Positions 1 through 10,003 of a stretch of 64,000 nt of DNA are shown one piece after another; the first letter of the stretch is position 1, and each line of letters begins with the position of its first letter. The stretch lies in the NCBI GenBank assembly GCA_008360975.2, contig CM039183.1, positions 44,569,850-44,633,849 on the forward strand. Reading direction: 5' to 3'. Source of the DNA: Lichenostomus cassidix (Eukaryota; Chordata; Aves; Passeriformes; Meliphagidae). A model generated the notes under the pieces. That model saw nothing but the letters and a program-made list of their open reading frames with translations. It searched no databases and was not told the DNA's origin. The translations under genes were made by a program, and so were the position numbers.

Positions 1-167
1 ATTCCTGCATCTTTCTGTTGAGAAATACAAGGGTTCTGTTGATGTTGCAGAGCTAATCAGAAACAGAATGATTTGAAATCAGACTTCCCCTTTCCTTATG
101 TAAGTCCCTTATATAAACCAAAATGTAAGCAACCACTCAACCTGGATTAAAGACTATCTGCAAGTTA

Positions 168-236
168 AAATATCCTCAGTCATGGAGTGACAATGACTGG
201 AAATATCCTCAGTCATGGAGTGACAATGACTGGAAA
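168..236. repeat. 33-bp perfect tandem duplication
   Basis: Two identical 33-bp units lie head to tail at 168-200 and 201-233, followed by three further matching bases. Each unit begins AAATATCCTCAG and ends AATGACTGG. The two copies do not differ at any position, so the duplication is either young or recently homogenised. No coding context is evident. Confidence 0.95.
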
Positions 237-740
237 GGTAGTTTTAGAGCATTATCAGTCTATTAATGTATTTGAATTTGGGTTTGCTACATAAGCATAA
301 TTCCAGAGCAGCTCCATTGACTTGTGTAGCTAAATCTGCCAGCATCAAAATTTGTACTGATTATCAGGCATAATGTAAAGGGAAACTGGGGGAAAAAAGA
401 AAAAAAAAATCTGTTACTTGTGAAGTCTGTAGCACCAAGTATGAAAACTGACAACAGGGCAGAAGATTTAATATCTCATTTCAAGTGTTTTTATGTCTGA
501 ACATTCTATTGTTGGTGACCTTGCAGTACAACCAGGAGATAACTAAAATCAAAGTTAAATCAAAGTGATGCTGATTTGAAATTTTTATGTGAATAAGCTT
601 CAACAAACATACACAAAACCCCCTCATTCCACCTACAGAAAAATCAAAGCATCTGACTCTGATTTCAGCAAAGCAGTCTTTGTTAAAGAAAAAGAAGGGT
701 TTTACCAAAATAACAGAGACTTATGTGCTATTTCAATAGA

Positions 741-783
741 ATAAAGTCCTGACTTGTAATCAGATATATTTTGAGTTTAAAAT
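741..783 (+). repeat. 43-bp dispersed repeat, copy 1
   Basis: This segment matches 5923-5965 in direct orientation at 37 of 43 positions by eye. Both copies share the cores TCCTGACTTGT and GAGTTTAAAAT. I cannot extend the match convincingly on either side, and I do not recognise the family. It may be a fragment of an old interspersed repeat. Confidence 0.5.
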
Positions 784-1922
784 TCCACTGTTAACCAAGG
801 TAATAATTTTTATATTTTGGATAGGAATAGTCATACCACATGAAATATTATAGCATTTCATATTTTCCAACATACAAAATGTATACGTCAAGTTTTTCCT
901 AAACCTACAAAACCTCCCATTATATCTGTCATTTAAATGGCTGCCTTTCAAAGAATCTTTGCTATCACATGAACTTCATAAACTATTCAAGTCTATTTTC
1001 TATTGGGAACTAAGTGATGTATGAGGATTAGGTAGGTTTTCCTTTTGTTTTGAAGGACTTATCCTGGTCATCCTTATATTCTCTGGGAATTGACACTCAC
1101 TTGAAAACATGACCATTAATTTCTGCAAAATACTGTCACAGCTATAAACATAATGAAGAAATTCATTTCTGAAACTTTAAGAGGCACTTCAAATTTCTAT
1201 AGCTAATCCCTGTCTGTAGAGTCTAAACATCACCTTATCTTCACAACCATGTAATAATAATTATTAAAAAAATTAAGCAGGGCTTTTTTCTTCTCTGGTA
1301 ATCACACATAGAACACTTCTGCCATAAGCATATTTTGGATAATGAGGGCTTCAAGGACCAGTGAGCAGCATCGCTCTCCCTTCCAAAGTACAGCATTTAT
1401 TGCCCAAGCTGTTAGAGCTGGATGGATTTAGCATGTGTGTTTATGACAACGCGTTAGCTGTTATGTGCTTGACATGCAGCAGCAGCTTAAAACCATTTGA
1501 AAGCAGAGGTTAAAGCAGGCTTTTGCACAGTGAGGGATAATATTGCCAGAGCAGTCATTACTGCACCTGTGAGGATAGCCTACAGACAGTGCTGTGCAGA
1601 TGCTGGTTTGCATTCTACTGCCAGGAGCCTGCCTACACCGTGTGAGCCTGCATTTTGTAAAGGCTGCCTGCTCATCTACAGTGCAGGTGAGGGAACAGCA
1701 GCCCCTGCTTCCCCAAACCCCCTCAGTCTGAGAACAGGTGCCTTTAAAAGGATAAATTATTAATGTCCACTCTCACCTGAAATATCTCCAATGGCTGCAT
1801 CAGAACATTGTTATGATACAAAATGTGGTTGTATAGAGCAAAACCAGCAAGAGATTTGGAGTTCCATTTTCCTGGACTAAGACAACAAGCACCAGAAGTC
1901 TACTTCGAAAAGAGCAAAGCAA

Positions 1923-1980
1923 TGCACAGTGCACTTATCATTGTGCACAGTGCACTCATCGTTGTGCACAGTGCACTCAG
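1923..1980. repeat. 21-bp minisatellite, nearly three copies
   Basis: The unit begins TGCACAGTGCACT and repeats with a 21-bp period from 1923, 1944 and 1965. The third copy is cut short at about 1980. The core GTGCACAGTGCAC is nearly self-complementary, so each unit can form a small hairpin. Because 21 is a multiple of 3, the repeat reads as a repeated heptapeptide (HSALIIV, then HSALIVV) in a chance plus-strand frame at 1823-2050. I see no reason to call that frame a gene. Confidence 0.85.
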
Positions 1981-3480
1981 CAGTCAGGCTGTATCTTTTC
2001 TCCTAGGTTGTTGCAATTTGAAGCAAGAATTTCTGGGGAAAATATGGTAGTACACATAAGATAAAAGCTCTTCGCCAGTTGTTTTTTTTTTTTCAAATGC
2101 TTGAGCAAAACTTGTGCACTGTTACCAGTAGATTTGGTCTGGTTCTGACAAAGCAGGGAAATTAATTCTAGGACCTCAACTCACTCTCAGAAAACATGCT
2201 AGTAATCCCCCTGTGTGAGCTCTGCCCCTGCTCACTCACATCCTACTTTCTCAGCTGGGAAAATAACGCAAAGGGATAGCAATACTCTTCAGATTTCTTC
2301 ACAAAGACAATAAAGCATAACATCAACTCATATATCCACACTCTGTACTGTTTTAAAGGAAGTTTTATCCTGTAATTGTTGTATAATACTTATGTAGTAA
2401 ATGTGACCTAATGAAATTAGCTAAGAAGGTAGCAAGTTCATCTCCTCTTAACTCTCATATTGAAAAGATATGCTTTCAAGAGATTCTGCTCTTCATCATA
2501 GCTCAATAATATCTCTAGTTTTCTCCTTCTCATTCAATGACTCCTTAAATAGTGCATGCAATTTGAAACTTTTGATCAAGATGAAATTAAAGGTCCATAT
2601 TCTCCATTACAGTGTCCAGCTAGGGACATCTGAAGAGTTTGTTGGAATTTCCCTGAAAGAGATTTCAGCCTCTTAGACCATTTTTTGCATACTCTAAAAA
2701 TAAAAACTTGCTTTATTAAAAACTAAGTCATATCTTTCCTTTCCAATGGACACTACTCAAAAAACATTTTTGTAGAATGCACTTAGTACAGATGAAATAA
2801 TTTTGGATTGTACAGGGTTTCAAACCAATATGGGTGCTTGACACTGCTGAACTTCTGGTGTCCACTGGGTACAAGCACAGCTACAAGAGCTTAGAGAAAT
2901 AAATACTTTCAGCATTTACCTGAGATGAGGTTTTAAACATTCTCTATACGGGAGTCAAATGTTCAAATTAAATATTGAGTCTCAGAAACAGATTTACACA
3001 AAAATCCTCCAAGGAATTATTGAGCAAAATAATTAATTCAAGTCTTGAAGTTTACAATTGCGACAGTGATTAATACAGCAAGAAATAATATTTTCTTTCA
3101 GTGCAGGAGGAGAGAGAAATGGCATTTGCGAAGGAAGACAAAACATGTAACCACCATGGTAAAACCTCAGTAGCTATTAACCACTTTTACCTTGCTGACA
3201 CATGAGAGTTTCTTCAGTGCTGCCATCATCCCTCAGTATTTCCTCTTCTTTTTATTTGTTTGCTAACCCAAATCTCCACACTTCACCTTCAAAGAGCAGG
3301 CAAACCCCTGGAGGCAGAGACTCTCTCACTCTGTTTGCACAGAACACTGCATGATCCTGACAGAAGCTACAGGAGCACACAAGCTTAACTTCATTCATCA
3401 AATACTCCCAAAAGGAAGGAGTATTTCTGAGCGAACAAAAAGACTCCAACAATCCTGAGGAAGATTGGACTAGGGACTCT

Positions 3481-3670
3481 TTTGGTTGGTTTGGGTTTTT
3501 TTTTTGGGGTGGTTTTTTTGTTGGTAGTTTTATTGGGTTTGGGTTTGTTTGGGTTTTTTTGGGTTTGTTTTTTTTTTGTTTTTGGTGGTAGTGGTGTTTA
3601 TTTGTTTATTTGTTTGTTTTGATTTTGTTTGTTCATTTTGTTTGTGGTTGGTTGTTCGGTTGGTTGTTGG
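3481..3670 (+). repeat. G/T-rich low-complexity tract with G-quadruplex pattern
   Basis: The plus strand is almost only G and T for about 190 bases, so the minus strand is almost only C and A. Within it, four GGG runs lie at 3535-3537, 3541-3543, 3551-3553 and 3561-3563, with loops of 3, 7 and 7 nt. This satisfies the common G3N1-7 quadruplex rule. Further G runs lie at 3493-3495 and 3506-3509. The right part decays into TTTG repeats. The long open frames here (3549-3803 and 3610-3849) are artefacts of the low complexity. Confidence 0.85.
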
Positions 3671-5922
3671 GGTTCTTTTCCCCAGAAGAATTGCCACGTC
3701 AGGCAGGGCTGAGCTGTATCTATGCTGTTTTACTCTGCTACACCAGCACTGTAATCAGGTCACTCTTGGTTTGCTTCGAGGATCTTCAGACATTGAATTC
3801 TGAGGTTTTATTTTTATTCCTTTTTTCAGATTTAGATTGTGTTATCTAGTCGGATTTTATATATTTCTCTGTTTTGATCTTCTCAGAACATGTTTTCAAC
3901 ATATAAAACCTTTTTCCATAAGATCTAGGGAGCCAGAATCCACTAGCCCCAAATACCACCTCCTCCTCCTCAGGTTACTATCACAGTTAAGAATGTTCTT
4001 TTGCAGAATGCTGGAAAAGGGCGCATGTCCTCAGGAAGACATTGTTCACAGATCACCCTATCATCTACTTCTATGGAGAAGCTGAGTGAGCTGGAACTGC
4101 TCTTTCTCCTAAAAGATGAAACCCTTGCAAATCACAGGAAGATGATATTTTGGCTTTTGAAGGTAAAGCTTATTTCTACCTTACTAAGTAACTGCCTAAA
4201 CAGCTTCTCTTCAGCTTCAGCTGCTAAAAATTATTGAAGGCGTAACTATTCTGTCTTTTTCACAGGTTTCAAAATCTGCTTGAAAGCTATTTGGCAAAAT
4301 CGCCATTTGGCTGCCTTAAGGGACTGCAGACTAGATGGTCTCTTGCTAAAATTCTGTCTCCTGGGTAATGTACTACCTACATGGCTGTATTCAGGGAAAG
4401 GACAGCTCAGATGGAGCAATCTCTTCTTGATGGGTAACTAGAACTTGAAACTTCCTGGGAGCTCTCAAATCCCATGTTTGCTGTTGCCCTCTAACTGCTG
4501 CAGTCCATTAGAGAAACTCAGTCAATTTGCTTTCCAACCACTGGGTTTCTGGAAACTCATGAATAAATATAGCAACACAGGCTGCCTTTATTTTCTGGAA
4601 AATATCAGTCAGCTTGGAAGTAATATGCTGTCATTACAGGTCATTTTATTAGTATATTATTTGGTCATTTTTTAAAGTCCATGCATTTGTGGAAGCCAGG
4701 GGACAAAAGACAGGTAATTTGCACACACACCCATAAGTCATCTTTCCCTAACTGAATGGAAGGTGAACTAGATGGCTCATTTCTTTCACATCATTTAAGA
4801 ACCCCCCAAACCAGAAAGATAGATTACAACAATTTACCTGGACAGCTGCTGAATCTTGTATGAATTTGCTCAGAAACCAGCAGATAATGCTACCATGGCA
4901 TTCAACAGTCATCTTGTGCACTAAGGCTCTATGCCAACACTGTGAGACAAAAGGCTTTATCATATATCACTTACAAAATGGTACATAGCATCTGAGATGG
5001 GTTTGTGGGGCTTTTTTTCATTCTAGAAGGAGCTTTACTGAGCACCAGTTTTCCTGTAGCTATAGAAGAAAATAAATAAACTCAAATATAAAGAAAACAA
5101 TATTGTAAGTGGAATGAAGCTGTGATGCTTTGTGACTTATACGATTTCTCACAATGAGTACAAAAAGAGTGTAGAAAGTAATACTATATATCACAGTACT
5201 CCAGAGTAACCAGCTGCTTCCTCTTTAGAAAAATTTTATGAGTATTGAAGACTATTTTCCATCTTTACAAAATCCAAGTATTTGTTAATAAAGAAACCAA
5301 AACACAGTGACAAAGTACAGAGTTTTTTCCAGACCCAGTGGGTTTGACATAAAATACATAAAGAATCAACTTTGGTTCATAAAATAAGGTACAAGCTGTG
5401 CTCACTTTAGCAGTTGGGATCTGATCTGCATCACTGAGAACAGGCTGCCAATTTTATGCTGAGATCTCTCCCAAGCAAACCAGCCTTCTGCAGTCTCAGG
5501 AGAAGCTGCACACTGCTCAGCCGAGATGAGTTTCAGATAATTCTAATGGTTCACCCTGTCATAAATCCTCCAACAAAACCTGCTGATGAAAAAACAAAAA
5601 CCATTTTCACAAGAGCGGTTTATTGTACTCATATACTATTAACTCAAGTCTTGCTTTTCAATTAGTTCATGGTGTGCTCAGCCCTGCAAGTCAGTAGGAA
5701 AGATAGAAAAGTCATCTTGTCCTGAATTAATCTATTATCTTAAGTGTTTGTGGTGTTTCATGTCAAGCTGATCTAAACATAAACTGATGCAACACGCTTA
5801 TTTAAAAAAAGTTTAAAAAAAAATTGCAACCTTTTGGCTCAGTTAAGTTGCAGCCTGAAGTTTTCCCTCATGCTTTTGTCTTCTTAACATTTGGTCCAAG
5901 CCATTACAAAAGCCTTGGTCTA

Positions 5923-5965
5923 ATAAGGTCCTGACTTGTTATTGGACATATTCTGAGTTTAAAAT
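5923..5965 (+). repeat. 43-bp dispersed repeat, copy 2
   Basis: Partner of 741-783 in the same orientation, about 5.2 kb away, with roughly six mismatches over 43 bases. See copy 1 for the shared cores. The flanks do not align. Confidence 0.5.
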
Positions 5966-7905
5966 AACACTTCTGGACTTCACTTTGTTACTGTCCAGAA
6001 GACTATCCAAAATCGTGTTTCTCTCGTATGTACAACAAAAAGTACTGCAAACAAAGCTTTAGTTGTTAAGCAGGTTTCTATTTTTGCAGAAAAAGACATT
6101 ATTAGTCATGTATACACTGTGGTGTGCTAATGGCAATTATTAAAGTTTTTTTTACGAAGACTTGTGGGGTTTTGTTATCATTTACATGGTAAATATAGCA
6201 AGAACTTCCACCTGGCTGACAAATCTTCTTCATGAGATCCATCAGAGATGAGAATTCCCATATCCCATTAATGATTTGATTTTGTCACAAAACACACAAG
6301 AAAATTTAAAAAAACAGTTAAGCAATATATGGGAAACAGTCTTAGGCCTAAATGGATAAATATTTTTTATCTCTTTTTATTTCTTGCCTCTTGAGACGGG
6401 AGGAAAAGAAGGAGTATACCAGGACTATATCCATATAACCAGTTCTTAACTGCATTTGGTGGCCATAAAGTTTTCAAGTTTTGTAATATCTGACGATATC
6501 CTGGTAAAAAGCATGAGAATAAAACTTTCAGTGAGGCCTGTTTTTTGAAATCTGATATATGAAGGTATATATGCAGTTTCCATACTGCTTTGTATGCCTT
6601 TGCCTGCACTGGCTATTTTCACCTTGAGTTTCACTTCTCTCACTAATAATTCTATGATTAGCATCTGATAAAAATTATCTTTTTCCGGAGCAATACTTTT
6701 CTGTTCTGTTACAGCTGACCACATAGTTTGCCCTGGCAAATTGCAATGTCAACTTTATTGGCACAATTTAATTTTATTGACCAGGAAACAAAATTCTTCA
6801 ACCAGAAAAACAGGTTGTGGCTTTTACTTTTCAAAGTTACAATGAAGTGGACTTTCAGAGAGCAAAGTAAATATTTAATTAACAGCAAGTTATATAAAGC
6901 AATTACCTCTATAGGAAGTGCATTTTCCCCTTCTTTATGTAAGAGGTTCATTATTTCCAAAGAGTAATTTTGTCAGAATAATGACTGTAGGATACACTTA
7001 CATAGAAGGAGAAAATATCATACACCAGCATGAGCAATATTTAGCCTTTATTGGTTTATCTTTTGGCAAAAGTTCAGAGTATTCAAAGGAAATTAAAGAG
7101 GCCACATTTGCATGCTGCATAAGACTGTCTGTGTTGTTTATCGCATTGAAATCTCAGAAATATGCATGTCTTTGTGTAAAGTGACATTTTAATGCTTGAT
7201 TTAATCAGAAAGTGTCAACACCTTATTGCCCTAAATTACTGTCCTTAGAGATGACATTACAGAAAAAGCAAATACCTTAAAAAGTATGTGGAATGAAAAT
7301 AAGAGACCTGTCACAACTTCTTGTTTTGCCTGGATAACTTTTCTGCTGCTCTCTGTACCTCTTTTATTTTCCCATAAGACTTCCCAGTCTTATGCCAGCA
7401 CTGATCACAGCATCCTCTTCTGTCAGAGTCACAAAAGTTGCCAAAGCCCTGTCTCCCTCTGTGACTTCTTCCATGCGCAATGCTGAGCAATTAACGATAA
7501 TTAAGAGTGACTAAATACTGAGACAGCCTCACTGAGCACAAGTTACTCTTTTAAAGCTCTTCTTAGTCAATGACCCCTCACTGATAACTTCATTGTCCAG
7601 GGATTGCAGTAGTCAAGAAAGCGTTTTGATGTGGATATCGAGAGCAATGGGAAAAAGAGGACAGAGTCACATAAAGGACCCTAAAAACTCAATATTTACA
7701 AAACAGAAGTGCTCCCATTCCACTGAGGGAAATTAGGAAAACAGAGATATGACCTCCTGAGGTTATTTGCACACCTTGCTGGGGACCTCTGACATGGGAT
7801 GTTTCTCTCAGATGACAACAGGAGCAGCACTGTGTCTCAGGATCAACATGGGTTCACAGAGCAAAGAGGGATGAGCTCAGAGAACGCAGGTAGCTGTTGA
7901 GGCTG

Positions 7906-7935
7906 TTTGTGCCATAGCCTTTTGTGCCATAGCTG
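7906..7935. repeat. 15-bp tandem duplication
   Basis: The unit TTTGTGCCATAGCCT at 7906-7920 is followed directly by TTTGTGCCATAGCTG at 7921-7935, which matches except at the last two bases. It gives the repeated AMAQK/AMAQT peptide in a chance minus-strand frame. Confidence 0.85.
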
Positions 7936-8386
7936 GCCCAGGCAGTTGCCCATGAAGGGACTTCAGCTCATCTCTGGTCATTCTTGGGGTGAGTTCTACC
8001 TGTTGACTCCCAAAGTTTCTGGCTGCAGATCCATAAGAGCTCCATGGCATAGGCAAACCTGAGCACTCGCTGTGTCCAGAGCCATGGCTACACAGACGCA
8101 AGGAAGCAAGTGCTGGATCCTTGTTTGTCTTCTTTCATTTGTCTCCACTGTCAGGGAACACTGAAAGTACAAAATGCAAATCTGTTGTGGGATGCTCCGA
8201 CCCATATAATCTTTTCCCTTGAGTGGTGTTTACTCACCAAAGAACCAGATATGGTACATGAGCTCTTCTTAGTCACCCTTACTTTAACTGTCTTGAGGGG
8301 GCTAGATAAGTAGAGAAACTTTTTTCAAGCTAACATGAGATAAACTCATCTGAAGGGCAATCCCATAAGTAGCTGATTCTCAGAGA

Positions 8387-8392
8387 GCTATC
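8387..8392. repeat. Left target-site duplication of solo LTR (GCTATC)
   Basis: GCTATC lies directly before the TG that starts the LTR, and is repeated exactly at 8789-8794 directly after its closing CA. A 6-bp duplication is the size made by class II (alpha/beta-type, ERVK-like) retroviral integrases. Confidence 0.85.
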
Positions 8393-8482
8393 TGTTGTAA
8401 CGTGTGTCCTTCCTGTCCCTGACCCCGCCCCCCTGACCCCTTCTGACTGGATGTGAGTCAGGACCGCCCCCCATCCCTAGAG

Positions 8483-8489
8483 ATAAAAA
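8483..8489 (+). promoter_or_regulatory. LTR TATA-like box
   Basis: ATAAAAA lies inside the LTR, about 90 bp into the element and 114 bp ahead of the poly(A) signal. This is the spacing expected for a U3 promoter and a short R region. Activity today is unknown. Confidence 0.55.
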
Positions 8490-8602
8490 CCCCAGCCAGA
8501 TCCGGAACGGGCCTCTTTGGTTCTGGACTCATATGGAACCTGCACCCTCCCTTGCCTTCCCTTCCCCCTCCCCAGTCTCCCCACTCCTCCCCTGTTTTCC
8601 TC

Positions 8603-8608
8603 AATAAA
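8603..8608 (+). terminator. LTR poly(A) signal AATAAA
   Basis: A canonical AATAAA lies in the middle of the LTR on the same strand as the TATA-like box, followed by a CA-rich stretch. It would direct 3' end formation of proviral or read-through transcripts. Confidence 0.65.
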
Positions 8609-8788
8609 AACACCATGGAGACCAGAAACCAAACAGCTGCCTTTCTAAACCTGCAATGCTTCTACAAGAACCGTGTCTGACCAGCCCCACAGCTCGTGGC
8701 CATGGAATGACCATCCTGCGTGTTCAGGTTCTAGGGCAGCCCTCCCCCGCAGCAGGGGGGGGCTGCCTTCAGGTTCTGCACTGCTGCA

Positions 8789-8794
8789 GCTATC
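8789..8794. repeat. Right target-site duplication of solo LTR (GCTATC)
   Basis: Exact copy of 8387-8392, placed directly after the terminal CA of the LTR. Both copies are still identical, which argues against a very old insertion. Confidence 0.85.
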
Positions 8795-9547
8795 CATGCT
8801 TAAAATTAAGGGTTAATTAATTGAAGGGTTTGAGTGGCTGGGTACCAAAATTCATGCATAGTGTGTTGGAGTATCAGACCCTTTAGCAGAGTATGTGGCA
8901 CTGATAAGCATGGTAGAAGTGAGGAAACATTACACTACAGATGAATTCCATTTTACTTTTAATTATGAAAATGATTCAGCTTTATCATAATAGCCACCCT
9001 AACCCTACAGATGACTCTATAATGTCATATTAAAAAACAACTTTTGAGTCTTGCCAGGCTCAAATATGGGGAAAATTATAAAAATAGTCAGATTTTGAGA
9101 TTTAGAAAGTGTACTTGAGATAGCCAAAAAAGCAAAAAACCACAAGCTTGTTTTCTATTTGGCTACTGAATTCTATTTTTGAATCAAATTATCTCAGGTT
9201 TGTGAATGTCATGAAGGATTTACTGGAAACGCAGAGATGGCTGTGATGCTGGCACTAGGAGTAATACTAAATGCATATGAAAGGTTTATTCTATGATACC
9301 ACAGAAATATTGTTCATTTTTTTATATGTACATAGGGCTCAGTTACAGGGATATTCGATGTCCCTACTGGCAGTGTTGCTATTTGCCTTTACAGGGGTGC
9401 TTTCATAGTTAATGTATCTCTTGTAATGCAGAACAGTCTGGAACTGTGAAAGCACTATGATGTCTGCTGTATTTTGTAGTCTTTTGCTTACAAGGTATAT
9501 CAGAAGTTATGCCTTTACATGACTGAATTCCCACCTAGGGATGTGGA
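8795..9547. other. Unique AT-rich spacer between LTR and CR1
   Basis: No exon, RNA gene or repeat is recognised in these roughly 750 bases. Confidence 0.65.
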
Positions 9548-9564
9548 AGCCTCTCCACCATAGG

Positions 9565-10003
9565 AGAGGCTGAAGCACCTCTTCTCTTAGGAAAGGCTAA
9601 GGGAATTAATTTAACAGATTGTTCAGCCTGGAGAAGACAAGGCTTTGGAATGACCTAATTGTGGTCTTCCAGCACCTGAAGGGAGTCTATGAGAAGGATG
9701 GAGAGGCACTTCTGACAAGGTGTGTAGTGACAGGACAAGGGGGAATGGCTTCAAGCTGAAAGAGAGTGGGTTTATATTAAGTGTTACGAAGAAATTCTGT
9801 ACTGTGAGAATGGTGAGGCATTAGAACAGGTTGCCCAGAGAAATTCTGGATGCTCCATCCCTGGGAATGTTCAAGACCAGGCTGGGTGGGGCCCTGAGCA
9901 ACCTGGTCTGGTGAAAGGTATCTCTGCCCATGGCAGGTTGCTGGAACTAGATGATCTTCAAGGTCCCTTGCAACCCAAACCATTCTACAATACTTTGATT
10001 CTG
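9565..10003 (+). mobile_element. CR1 LINE 3' fragment, plus strand
   Basis: This is a 5'-truncated chicken-repeat-1 type LINE. Recognisable stretches in order are GTTCAGCCTGGAGAAGA near 9620, AGTGACAGGACAAGGGGGAA near 9727, GAACAGGTTGCCCAGAGA near 9824, GGGAATGTTCAAGACCAGGC near 9862, and the terminal block GGTCCCTTGCAACCCAAACC near 9962. It finishes in the short ATTCT-type terminal repeats typical of CR1 3' ends. Only the last part of ORF2 and the 3' untranslated region are present, and no frame is intact. The left edge is uncertain by a few tens of bases. Confidence 0.9.

Larger units (their letters stand above)
1..3480. other. Unique AT-rich sequence, no gene recognised
   Basis: No coding exon, RNA gene or recognisable transposon is visible. 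Open frames here are short (under 90 codons), lack any recognisable domain, and are typical of chance frames in AT-rich DNA. The only structured elements are the tandem duplications at 168-236 and 1923-1980, and one copy of a 43-bp dispersed repeat at 741-783. This is most likely intergenic or intronic vertebrate DNA. Confidence 0.7.
3671..8386. other. Unique AT-rich sequence, no gene recognised
   Basis: I find no exon, RNA gene or recognisable transposon in this stretch. The longest frame is 97 codons (6446-6739, minus) and shows no domain. Minor items are the second copy of the 43-bp repeat at 5923-5965 and a 15-bp duplication at 7906-7935. The region ends at the target-site duplication of the LTR insertion. 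Confidence 0.65.
8393..8788 (+). mobile_element. Solo LTR of an avian endogenous retrovirus, 396 bp
   Basis: The element starts TGTTGTAACG and ends CACTGCTGCA, the expected TG...CA ends, and is bounded by identical GCTATC hexamers. It is far richer in G and C than its surroundings. A TATA-like ATAAAAA lies at 8483-8489 and a poly(A) signal AATAAA at 8603-8608. The order U3, R, U5 on the plus strand therefore fits, with transcription predicted to start near 8510-8520. A strong C/T-rich run fills about 8546-8600. There is no internal retroviral sequence on either side, so this is a solo LTR left by LTR-LTR recombination. The 6-bp duplication suggests a class II family. The exact family name needs a repeat library. 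The open frame at 8453-8680 inside it is not a gene. Confidence 0.85.

Noticed and set aside
3549..3849. Plus-strand frames rich in F, V and C
   Set aside because: They are translations of the G/T-rich low-complexity tract.
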